From: Halorubrum aethiopicum
Lineage (GTDB): Archaea; Halobacteriota; Halobacteria; Halobacteriales; Haloferacaceae
Direction of reading: 5' to 3'
Assembly (NCBI RefSeq): GCF_001542905.1
Contig: NZ_LOAJ01000001.1
Coordinates: forward strand, 1,798,001-1,862,000
Length of the DNA stretch: 64,000 nucleotides
A program made the position numbers and the translations under genes. Numbering within the stretch: position 1 is the first letter of the stretch; every line of letters begins with the position of its first letter. The notes under the pieces were generated by a model, which saw only the letters and a list, made by a program, of their open reading frames with translations, searched no databases and was not told where the DNA came from. Of the stretch, positions 57,569 through 64,000 are shown in pieces.

Positions 57569-59224
57569 ATGTCGACCGACGCGCCGATCGAACGCGGGCG
57601 AGCCGACGCGGAGACGGACCCCTTCTCGCCGATCCGGGAGCTGATCACGGCACGCGAGACGCACTTGAACGCCCCCGCCGCCCGGATCCGGCCGGACGCC
57701 GTCCAGGAGGCGCTCGCGACGCTGAAAGCGGAGGCCGGCTACGACCACCTCGCCTGCGTGACTGCCCAGGAGTACGCGAACCGCTACGAGACGATCTACC
57801 ACCTGCGTTCCTTCGACGACCCGACGCGGGAGGCGAGCGTCGTCGTCCCCGCGGACAAGGATCGGCCGGTCTCGGAGTCGGGCGAGGCGGTCTTCCGCAC
57901 GGCGGACTGGCACGAGCGGGAGGCGTACGACCTGATCGGGATCGAGTACGACGACCATCCCGACCTCCGGCGGATCCTGTTGCCCGAGACGTGGCAGGGC
58001 CACCCGCTGTCGATGGACTACGACGAGGACCGCCCGCAGATCGTCACGCTCTCGGAGAACGAGCCCGTCGAACCCGGATCGTCGACGGCGACCGGGAGCG
58101 ACACGATGCTCCTCAACGTCGGGCCGCACCACCCGGCGACCCACGGCGTCCTCCACCTCCAGGTCACGCTCGACGGGGAGGACGTGGTCGGCGTGGAGCC
58201 GGACATCGGCTACATCCACCGCTGTGAAGAGCAGATGGCCCAGTCGGGGACCTACCGCCACCAGATCATGCCGTACCCCGACCGCTGGGACTGGGGCGGC
58301 GGCGGCCTGCTCAACGAGTGGGCGTACGCGCGGGCGGCAGAGGACCTCGCGGACGTCGACGTCCCCGAGTACGCGCAGGTGATCCGGACGATGAGCGCGG
58401 AGTTCAGCCGGATCCTCTCACACATGCTGGCGATGGGGGCGTACGCGCTCGACGTGATCGGCGACTTCACCGCGACGTTCATGTACGCCATCCAGGAGCG
58501 CGAGCGCGTCCAGGAGATACTCGAGGACCTGACGGGCCAGCGGCTGATGTTCAACTACTTCCGGCTCGGCGGCGTCGTCTGGGACCTCCCCCAACCCCGC
58601 GGCGAGTTCCTCTCGGAGATCCGCGAGTTCCTCGACGGCCTCCCGCGGCGACTGGAGGAGTACCACGACCTGCTCACCCGCAACGAGATCCTCCAGCTGC
58701 GGACGATCGACACCGGAGTCCTCCCGCCGGAGGTCGCGAAGGACTACGGCTGTACGGGACCGGTGCTCCGGGGTTCGGGGGTCGACTACGACCTGCGTCG
58801 CGACGATCCATACGGATACTACGACGAGCTCGACTGGGACGTGGTGACCGAGGACGGCTGTGACAACTACTCGCGGCTGTTGGTCCGGATGCGCGAGGTC
58901 GAGGAATCCGCGAAGATCATCGAGCAGTGCGTCGACCTCCTCGAGGACTGGCCCGAGGAGGAGCGCAACATCCAGGCCAACGTCCCGCGGACGCTCCGGC
59001 CCGACGACGACACCGAGATCTACCGCGCGGTCGAGGCCGCCAAGGGCGAACTCGGCATCTACATCCGCGCGGACGGCACCGACGAGCCCGCCCGCTTCAA
59101 GATCCGCGGTCCCTCCTTCTCGAACCTCCAGGCGCTCCCCGAGATGGCCGACGGCGAGGCGATCCCGGACCTGATCGCCTCGCTCGGGAGCCTGGACACG
59201 ATCATGGGGGAGGTCGATCGGTGA
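57569..59224 (+). CDS. nuoCD: Respiratory complex I subunit fusion NuoCD
   Basis: 551 residues: an N-terminal NuoC part (about 15-160; EREAYDLIGIEYDDHPDLRR) fused to NuoD (about 175-551; NVGPHHPATHGVLHLQVTLD, EPDIGYIHRCEEQMAQ, MAYALD-like MGAYALDVIGD, and the end FKIRGPSFSNLQALPEMADG). NuoCD forms the quinone-side connecting module of complex I. The other nuo/fpo genes are not next to it; the flanks are a regulator and threonine synthase. It is thus an isolated copy, possibly a second paralogue or a broken-up operon. Confidence 0.9.
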   Translation: MSTDAPIERGRADAETDPFSPIRELITARETHLNAPAARIRPDAVQEALATLKAEAGYDHLACVTAQEYANRYETIYHLRSFDDPTREASVVVPADKDRPVSESGEAVFRTADWHEREAYDLIGIEYDDHPDLRRILLPETWQGHPLSMDYDEDRPQIVTLSENEPVEPGSSTATGSDTMLLNVGPHHPATHGVLHLQVTLDGEDVVGVEPDIGYIHRCEEQMAQSGTYRHQIMPYPDRWDWGGGGLLNEWAYARAAEDLADVDVPEYAQVIRTMSAEFSRILSHMLAMGAYALDVIGDFTATFMYAIQERERVQEILEDLTGQRLMFNYFRLGGVVWDLPQPRGEFLSEIREFLDGLPRRLEEYHDLLTRNEILQLRTIDTGVLPPEVAKDYGCTGPVLRGSGVDYDLRRDDPYGYYDELDWDVVTEDGCDNYSRLLVRMREVEESAKIIEQCVDLLEDWPEEERNIQANVPRTLRPDDDTEIYRAVEAAKGELGIYIRADGTDEPARFKIRGPSFSNLQALPEMADGEAIPDLIASLGSLDTIMGEVDR

Positions 59225-59519
59225 GGCGACCGCGACCGGACGAGTGACGGGCCACCCTCGACGAGCCGTCGGCTAACGGCTGTAGGGCGACCGCCGCTAC
59301 GGTGCGGACGTTGAAAGGTGACCGCCTCACGCGAACGCGAGACGACCAGCGGTGTCACACACCGGCGGCCGGTCACGCGGGTCTCGTCCGCCGCCACGGA
59401 TAAACCCTCGCTCACGCCGCCGAGCCCTCGCCGCGTGTCCGAACGGCGCGACGGGGCCCCCCTGGCTCCCGTCACGGGATAACGGAAACGCATACCTCGT
59501 CGGCGATCCCACGGACTCC
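59225..59519. other. GC-rich intergenic region
   Basis: No gene, tRNA or clear terminator recognised. It contains the leader of the threonine synthase gene with short GC-rich inverted words. Confidence 0.3.
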
Positions 59520-60734
59520 ATGGCCGTCCACTCGAGCTGTTACCGCTGTGGAAGCCGGTACGACGACGAGTTCCGCGTCCGGTGTGACTGCGGGGAGCCG
59601 CTCTGGATCGAGCCGGAGACGGCGGCGTTCGCGTGGGACGACCGCCGTGACCGACCCGGGATGTGGCGGTACGAGTCGCTGTTGCCGATCGACCGCCCGA
59701 ACGGTATCGCACGGGCCGCGGGGGGCACGCCGCTCGTCAGAACCCCCGGACTCGACGACGTCGCCGGCGGTCGGGTCTACGTCAAGGACGAGGGAGAAAC
59801 CCCCACGGGCGCGTACAAGGACCGCGGGAGCGCCGTGGCGGTTCCCCACGCGATCGCCACCGGCGACGACGTCGTCGGCACGGTCTCGTACGGGAACATG
59901 GCGATAAGCACCGCCGCCCACGCGGCGAGCCTCGACCGGGAGTGTGTCGTCTTCGTTCCCGAGGACATCCCGCCGGTGCGGCTGGAGCTCATCGCCCAGT
60001 ACGAGCCGATCATCGTGCGGGTCGGCGGGGAGTACGGCGCGCTGTACGAGGACGCGCTCGACCTGTCGGACCGGCTCCCGATCACCGTCCTCGTGAGCGA
60101 CGCTCCGACCCGGGTCAGCGGGTACAAGACGGCGCTGTTCGAGATCTGCGAGTCGTTCGCCCCCGAGACGCCCGACGTGATCGCGCTGCCGGCGAGTTCG
60201 GGCGGCTTCGCCTCGGGCGTCTGGCTGGGGATCCGCGAACTCGAGCGCGCGGGGCTGATCGACGAGCCGCCGCGCCTGTGTCTCGTTCAGACCGCCGCTT
60301 CCGACCCGATAACGCGGGCCTTCGAGGACGGGTCGACGGACCCGACGCCCCTGTCGCCGGAGGAGACCGGCGAGACGATCGCCCGCTCGATCGGCAATCC
60401 GGACCCGCCGAGCGGGGCTCGCGCGCTCGCCGCGGTCCGCGACACGGACGGCGCGGTCGTGTCGGTCACCGACGACGAGATACGCGCCGCGCAGCGCCGG
60501 TTCGCCGTCGAGGGCGGCTTCTACGTCGAACCGGCGTCCGCGACGACGCTGGCGGGCGTCTCGCGCCTCGCGGAGCGGGGCGAGATCTCCGCCGAGGAGT
60601 CGGTCGTGCTCGTCCCGACCGGAACGGGCTTCAAGGAGCTTGGAACCGGCGGCACGGACGTCGCGACCGAGACGGTCCACAGGACGGACCTCGCGGACCG
60701 GCTCGAGTCGTTGCTCCCGCGGCGGGAGGACTGA
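59520..60734 (+). CDS. thrC: Threonine synthase (PLP-dependent)
   Basis: 404 residues from ATG 59520. An N-terminal zinc-ribbon-like part (SSCYRCGSRYDDEFRVRCDC) precedes the PLP fold. The Lys of GAYKDRGS binds PLP, VSYGNMAISTAAHAASLDRE is the phosphate/substrate loop, and ALPASSGGFASG and LVPTGTGFKE are later PLP contacts. It converts O-phosphohomoserine to threonine. The frame also opens 56 codons earlier, but that part is Arg-rich and not coding. Haloarchaea often carry more than one ThrC-like gene, so paralogous function is possible. Confidence 0.82.
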   Translation: MAVHSSCYRCGSRYDDEFRVRCDCGEPLWIEPETAAFAWDDRRDRPGMWRYESLLPIDRPNGIARAAGGTPLVRTPGLDDVAGGRVYVKDEGETPTGAYKDRGSAVAVPHAIATGDDVVGTVSYGNMAISTAAHAASLDRECVVFVPEDIPPVRLELIAQYEPIIVRVGGEYGALYEDALDLSDRLPITVLVSDAPTRVSGYKTALFEICESFAPETPDVIALPASSGGFASGVWLGIRELERAGLIDEPPRLCLVQTAASDPITRAFEDGSTDPTPLSPEETGETIARSIGNPDPPSGARALAAVRDTDGAVVSVTDDEIRAAQRRFAVEGGFYVEPASATTLAGVSRLAERGEISAEESVVLVPTGTGFKELGTGGTDVATETVHRTDLADRLESLLPRRED

Positions 60735-60741
60735 TCGCGAT

Positions 60742-61602
60742 CTACTCCGGGCGGTGGACCTTCCCATCGCGGCCGTCGGCGTCCTTCCGGCGGAGCGCGG
60801 CGGCCGCGTTGTTTGCGTCGTAGCCGAAGAACACGTCCTTCGCGTACGTCTCCGCCACCTCGGCGGCGTGGATCAGCTCGTCGACGCCGACGTTCACGGC
60901 GTAGAGCTCGGCCGAGACGGGCGTCTCCGGCGGCGCGCCGTGGAGGTCGTAGTCGCCGCCGAGCCGCGAGCGGAACCCGCGGAGGATCGACTCCAGCCAG
61001 TAGGTGGTCGCGTACTCGGTGTCGTACAGCGGGACGACGAACTCGTCGACGTGTGCCGTCAGGGCGTCGAGGTCGAGCCCGGAGCGGGCGCGGAGGTGGC
61101 CGGGATACGGGTCGGGGTAGAGGGTGAGCAGCGTCCGGCCGGGGATCCGGTCCGCCGCCTCGGCGACGAACCCCGTGATGACGTCGGCGCGCCAGTCGGC
61201 CCACTCCTCGCGGTCGCTCTCGGCGAACAGCCGCTCACAGCGGTCACAGCGACAGAACCCTTCCCGCGGGAACCCCACGTCGTCGAGGCGCACGTCGTCG
61301 CTCTCGGCGGCGCAGTCCTCGATTATCTCGAGGAGGCCCTCGCGGTACTCCGGGTGGGTCGGGCAGACGTACGCCCAGTCGAAGTACTCGCGGTCGCGGG
61401 TCGCGGGCTCGCCGCGGTCGTCGACCGGGACGAGCTCCGGATTCTCGCTCGCGGCCGCGTTGTCCCCGAAACACGACACCATGTTCACGGCGTTCGGGAG
61501 GGGCGCGGCCGCCCGCCCGGTGACGTCCTTGACCTCGTAGAACCCGAGGTCGAACGGCTCCATCTCGACCTCGTCGGCGTTCCGCGTGACGACCCCGTAC
61601 AT
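60742..61602 (-). CDS. Conserved protein, glycoside-hydrolase-like TIM barrel (uncertain)
   Basis: 286 residues. Alternating strands and helices read like a TIM barrel: YFDWAYVCPTHPEYREGLLE, DVRLDDVGFPREGFCRCDRC, TLLTLYPDPYPGHLR, VDEFVVPLYDTEYATTYWLE. The FCRCDRCERLF cluster is a CxCxxC motif also seen in putative glycosyl hydrolases. Acidic residues lie at strand ends. Substrate and reaction are unknown. It converges with threonine synthase, seven bases apart. Confidence 0.65.
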   Translation of the reverse strand: MYGVVTRNADEVEMEPFDLGFYEVKDVTGRAAAPLPNAVNMVSCFGDNAAASENPELVPVDDRGEPATRDREYFDWAYVCPTHPEYREGLLEIIEDCAAESDDVRLDDVGFPREGFCRCDRCERLFAESDREEWADWRADVITGFVAEAADRIPGRTLLTLYPDPYPGHLRARSGLDLDALTAHVDEFVVPLYDTEYATTYWLESILRGFRSRLGGDYDLHGAPPETPVSAELYAVNVGVDELIHAAEVAETYAKDVFFGYDANNAAAALRRKDADGRDGKVHRPE

Positions 61603-61688
61603 GCGAGTCGCTACGCGGGTGACGGGTAAAAACGGCGGGCTTGCGCCCGAGCGGTCGCGCGTCCGCGGCTGTTCTTTCCTGTGGTCCC

Positions 61689-61784
61689 CTACTCCACCTC
61701 GACCGGCTGTTTATCGCCGGAGAGGAGGACGTACGCGAGGACCACGAGCGACAGTACGACGACGAGTTTCGCTTTCGTTCCCAT
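61689..61784 (-). CDS. Tiny membrane-anchored protein (31 aa)
   Basis: ATG 61784 to TAG 61689: MGTKAKLVVVLSLVVLAYVL, then LSGDKQPVEVE. A short basic N-terminus, one membrane segment and an acidic tail are typical of tiny haloarchaeal membrane proteins. Too short for standard gene calling, but well formed. Confidence 0.55.
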   Translation of the reverse strand: MGTKAKLVVVLSLVVLAYVLLSGDKQPVEVE

Positions 61785-61898
61785 GCGCGTACCATCGACC
61801 GGCGGTCGCTAAAAACTATCGACGTTCGGGCGCTCGGATGGGGGAACCCGACGACCGTACGGGGGCAAGGAGAGCCGACGACCGGGACGGCCCGTGAG

Positions 61899-62357
61899 CT
61901 AGACGTCGATGTGGTCGGCGATGTCGGACCGCAGCACCGTCGAGCAGTAGTCACAGCGGACGCCGTCGGCGACGACCTCGAACCGGGTGTCGACCGGCTC
62001 GTCGGCGTTGGTGATACAGTTCCGGTTGGGACACGAGAGGACGCCGACGACGCGGTCGGGCCGAGTCACGCGGTTCTTCTCTACGACCTCGAACTCGCGG
62101 ATGATGTTGATCGTCGCCTCGGGCGCGATGAGCGACAGGACGTCGACCTCCGACTGGGAGAGCTCCCGTCCCTCGACCTTGACGAGGTCCTTCCGGCCGA
62201 GCCGGTCGGAGGGGACGTTCATCCCGACGGAGACGCCGAGCCCCTCGGAGCCGTCGATGCCGAGGATCGCGAGGACGTTGAGCGCCTGCCCGCCCTCGAC
62301 GTGGTCGATCACGGTGCCGTCGCGGATCTTCGAGACGCGAAGCTCGTGGTCGCTCAT
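61899..62357 (-). CDS. pyrI: Aspartate carbamoyltransferase regulatory chain PyrI
   Basis: 152 residues: start [40 protein letters not shown], and the zinc site CPNRNCI ... CDYCS near the C-terminus. PyrI binds nucleotides and regulates PyrB in pyrimidine synthesis. It overlaps the end of pyrB by four bases (ATGA), same operon. Confidence 0.95.
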   Translation of the reverse strand: MSDHELRVSKIRDGTVIDHVEGGQALNVLAILGIDGSEGLGVSVGMNVPSDRLGRKDLVKVEGRELSQSEVDVLSLIAPEATINIIREFEVVEKNRVTRPDRVVGVLSCPNRNCITNADEPVDTRFEVVADGVRCDYCSTVLRSDIADHIDV

Positions 62358-63295
62358 CGGTCCACCTCCATCCCCTCGTCCGCCTCGGCGTTCTCCAGTA
62401 AGGTATCGAGAAGCGCCATCCGGACCGGGATCCCGTTGTGCGCCTGTTCGAAGTAGCGGGCGTGCTCGGTGTCGTCGACGTCGGGGGCGATCTCGTCGAC
62501 GCGGGGGAGCGGATGCATGACGGTGAGGTCGTCGGGGGCGGCGTCGAGCGTGTCGGCGTCGATCCGGTACTCGCCGGCGACGCGGTGGTACTCGTTCTCG
62601 TCGGGGAACCGCTCCTTCTGGATGCGGGTGACGTACAGCACGTCGAGCTCGGGGAGGACCGCCTCCAGGTCGTCGTGTTCGCGCACCTGCGCGCCCGTCT
62701 CGTGGAGGTCGAACCGGACGGATCGGGGCAGCCGCAGCGACTCCGGGCTGATGAAGTGCTGGCGGGCGTCGAAGTTGGTCAGCGCGGTCGCGAGCGAGTG
62801 GACCGTCCGCCCGTACTTCAGGTCGCCCATGATCCCGACGGTGAGGTCGTCGAGCCCGTGGTTCTCCCGGATCGTGTGGAGGTCGAGCAGGGTCTGGGAG
62901 GGGTGTTGGCCCGCGCCGTCGCCGGCGTTGATCACGGGGACGTCGACGAACTCCGCGGCGAGCGTCGCCGCGCCCTCGCTCGGGTGTCGCAACACGATCG
63001 AGTCGGCGTACCCCTCGATGACGCGGACGGTGTCCGCGAGCGACTCGCCCTTCGAGACCGACGAGGAGTCGACGTCGCCCATGTCTATCGTGTCGATCCC
63101 GAGCCGCTGGGCGGCGGAGTCGAAGCTCATCCGCGTGCGCGTGCTCGGCTCGAAGAAACAGAGCGCGAGCATCGTCCCCGCGTGTCGGCCCGCGTACGCT
63201 TCGGGGTCGGCGGCGACCTCGCGGGCCCGATCGAGCACCGCCTCGATGTCATCCCGCGAGAGCTGGGTCGCGGTGATGAGGTGGTCCTGACGCAT
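62354..63295 (-). CDS. pyrB: Aspartate carbamoyltransferase catalytic chain PyrB
   Basis: 313 residues from ATG 63295 ([20 protein letters not shown]). [19 protein letters not shown] holds the carbamoyl-phosphate STRT loop; [40 protein letters not shown] and [16 protein letters not shown] complete the active site. It carries out the first committed step of pyrimidine synthesis, together with PyrI encoded directly after. Confidence 0.95.
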   Translation of the reverse strand: MRQDHLITATQLSRDDIEAVLDRAREVAADPEAYAGRHAGTMLALCFFEPSTRTRMSFDSAAQRLGIDTIDMGDVDSSSVSKGESLADTVRVIEGYADSIVLRHPSEGAATLAAEFVDVPVINAGDGAGQHPSQTLLDLHTIRENHGLDDLTVGIMGDLKYGRTVHSLATALTNFDARQHFISPESLRLPRSVRFDLHETGAQVREHDDLEAVLPELDVLYVTRIQKERFPDENEYHRVAGEYRIDADTLDAAPDDLTVMHPLPRVDEIAPDVDDTEHARYFEQAHNGIPVRMALLDTLLENAEADEGMEVDR

Positions 63296-63447
63296 CGTCG
63301 GAGTAGGCGTTCGGCAGTATCTTGAATCCCTCGGGTCACGGAGGCGAGAGGGTGTCCATCCCCGTGGATCGCCGACGGACGGAACGTTTCGAGATCCGCA
63401 ACGCCTCCGCCACAACCGCCTTACCGACGGGGACCCTACCCCCGCTC

Positions 63448-63873
63448 ATGAGCGACACCGACGCGGCGTCGACCGACGCGGACGATCCCGCCGATCTGAC
63501 CGACGAGGAGTGGCGCGAACGACTCTCCGAGGAGGAGTACCGCGTGCTTCGCGAGAGCGGCACCGAGGCGCGCTTCTCGGGCGAGTACGTCGACCACCTC
63601 CCCGAGGACGGCGAGTACCGCTGTGCGGCCTGCGGCGAGGTCCTCTTCGACGCCGAGACGAAGTACGAGTCCGGCTGCGGCTGGCCGGCCTTCTACGCCG
63701 CCGAGGAGGACTCCGTGACGACGACGCTCGACACCAGCCACGGGATGCGCCGCACCGAGGTCCGCTGTGCCTCGTGCGACTCCCACCTCGGGCACGTCTT
63801 CGACGACGGGCCGGAGCCGACCGGCAAGCGGTTCTGTATCAACTCCGTCGCGATGGAGTACGGGGAGGAGTGA
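63448..63873 (+). CDS. msrB: Peptide-methionine (R)-S-oxide reductase MsrB
   Basis: 141 residues from ATG 63448. Zinc pairs CAACGEVL and CASCDSHLGHVF, the substrate loop ESGCGWPAFY, and catalytic Cys in GKRFCINSVAM. It repairs oxidised methionine. The N-terminal ~35 residues form an acidic extension usual in haloarchaea. Divergent from pyrB. Confidence 0.92.
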   Translation: MSDTDAASTDADDPADLTDEEWRERLSEEEYRVLRESGTEARFSGEYVDHLPEDGEYRCAACGEVLFDAETKYESGCGWPAFYAAEEDSVTTTLDTSHGMRRTEVRCASCDSHLGHVFDDGPEPTGKRFCINSVAMEYGEE

Positions 63874-63916
63874 CCGACGCGACCGACGCGACCGGCGATC
63901 GACGGACCCGCGCCGA

Positions 63917-64000
63917 TCACGCCGCAAGGCGGAGTTCGACGACGAAGACTGCCCCCTTCGGCTCGTTGTCCTCGACCCAGACGTCCCCGCCGTAGCTCTC
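63917..64000 (-). CDS. Histidine kinase, C-terminal end (5' part outside window)
   Basis: The last 27 codons read ESYGGDVWVEDNEPKGAVFV, then VELRLAA and a stop at 63917. This is the final strand pair of a GHKL ATPase domain as in haloarchaeal sensor kinases. Nothing more can be said from the fragment. Confidence 0.7.
   Translation of the reverse strand, partial: ESYGGDVWVEDNEPKGAVFVVELRLAA

Noticed and set aside
56816-58261. 481-codon minus frame as one protein
   Set aside because: Only the part from GTG 57484 is protein-like; upstream of it the frame is antisense to NuoCD, and a TATA box marks the true start.
59472-60767. 431-codon open frame antisense to threonine synthase
   Set aside because: The threonine synthase has all PLP motifs; the opposite frame is low-complexity and Arg-rich.
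1-64000. tRNA and rRNA genes
   Set aside because: Intergenic regions were read for conserved rRNA blocks and haloarchaeal tRNA patterns; none was convincing. A covariance-model search would be decisive.

Overview
The window is haloarchaeal DNA: acidic proteins, GTG starts, leaderless promoters with TATA boxes about 25 bases upstream of starts, HTH-bat, TbsP/DUF5821 and TRASH-type regulators, and a very GC-rich conserved right end. Halorubrum or a close relative is plausible, but the genus is an inference. From 1 to about 55.8 kb the DNA is accessory, with mixed base composition, integrases, IS fragments, defence-type genes and decayed genes. From about 56.0 kb to the right end it is ordinary chromosome: ThuA-like, HTH-bat regulator, NuoCD, threonine synthase, pyrB-pyrI and msrB.

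Left part (1-18.5 kb). A DNA-processing operon comes first: Rad50/SMC-like ATPase (5' end outside the window), NurA nuclease, an unknown protein and HerA helicase, joined by overlapping stops and starts. Next come a frameshifted gene remnant, an HsdR-N-type nuclease domain protein with an unknown partner, a TbsP-like regulator, a histidine kinase with a degenerate receiver, a ComEC-like metallo-beta-lactamase lipoprotein with its DUF3006 partner, several large unknown proteins, remains of an IS6-type transposase, and two orphan right ends that look like IS200/IS605.

Middle (18.6-38.1 kb). A tyrosine integrase is followed by a plus-strand operon of small acidic and zinc-binding proteins and a large winged-helix protein, probably a replication initiator. 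A two-gene accessory locus follows: a membrane protein and a 2H phosphoesterase. Converging on it is a minus-strand operon of some 19 overlapping genes. These encode an exported surface protein with a C-terminal anchor (484 aa), many small membrane proteins (several related to each other), a large signal-peptide membrane protein (617 aa), a P-loop ATPase (412 aa) and a 1431-residue repeat-rich surface protein. This reads as an integrated element that makes a membrane envelope: a pleolipovirus-like provirus or a plasmid-vesicle element. No capsid, terminase or tail gene is visible.

Right accessory part (38.2-55.8 kb). This holds small membrane proteins, a DUF4188 protein, a metallo-hydrolase, an Lrp-TRASH metal-type regulator, an ABC-2 exporter, a catalytic-domain-only integrase and a pentapeptide-repeat/two-TM pore-like fusion. 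It also holds a nuclease cluster that looks like modification-dependent restriction, a RelE/RHH toxin-antitoxin pair, an Orc1/Cdc6 gene flanked by origin-box-like repeats, a cupin, a methyltransferase and a D12-class DNA methylase lacking its catalytic DPPY segment. Copies of a 16-base motif (GGATTTCAACAGAGCC) scattered between these genes suggest repeated transposition. No rRNA, tRNA or CRISPR array was recognised.
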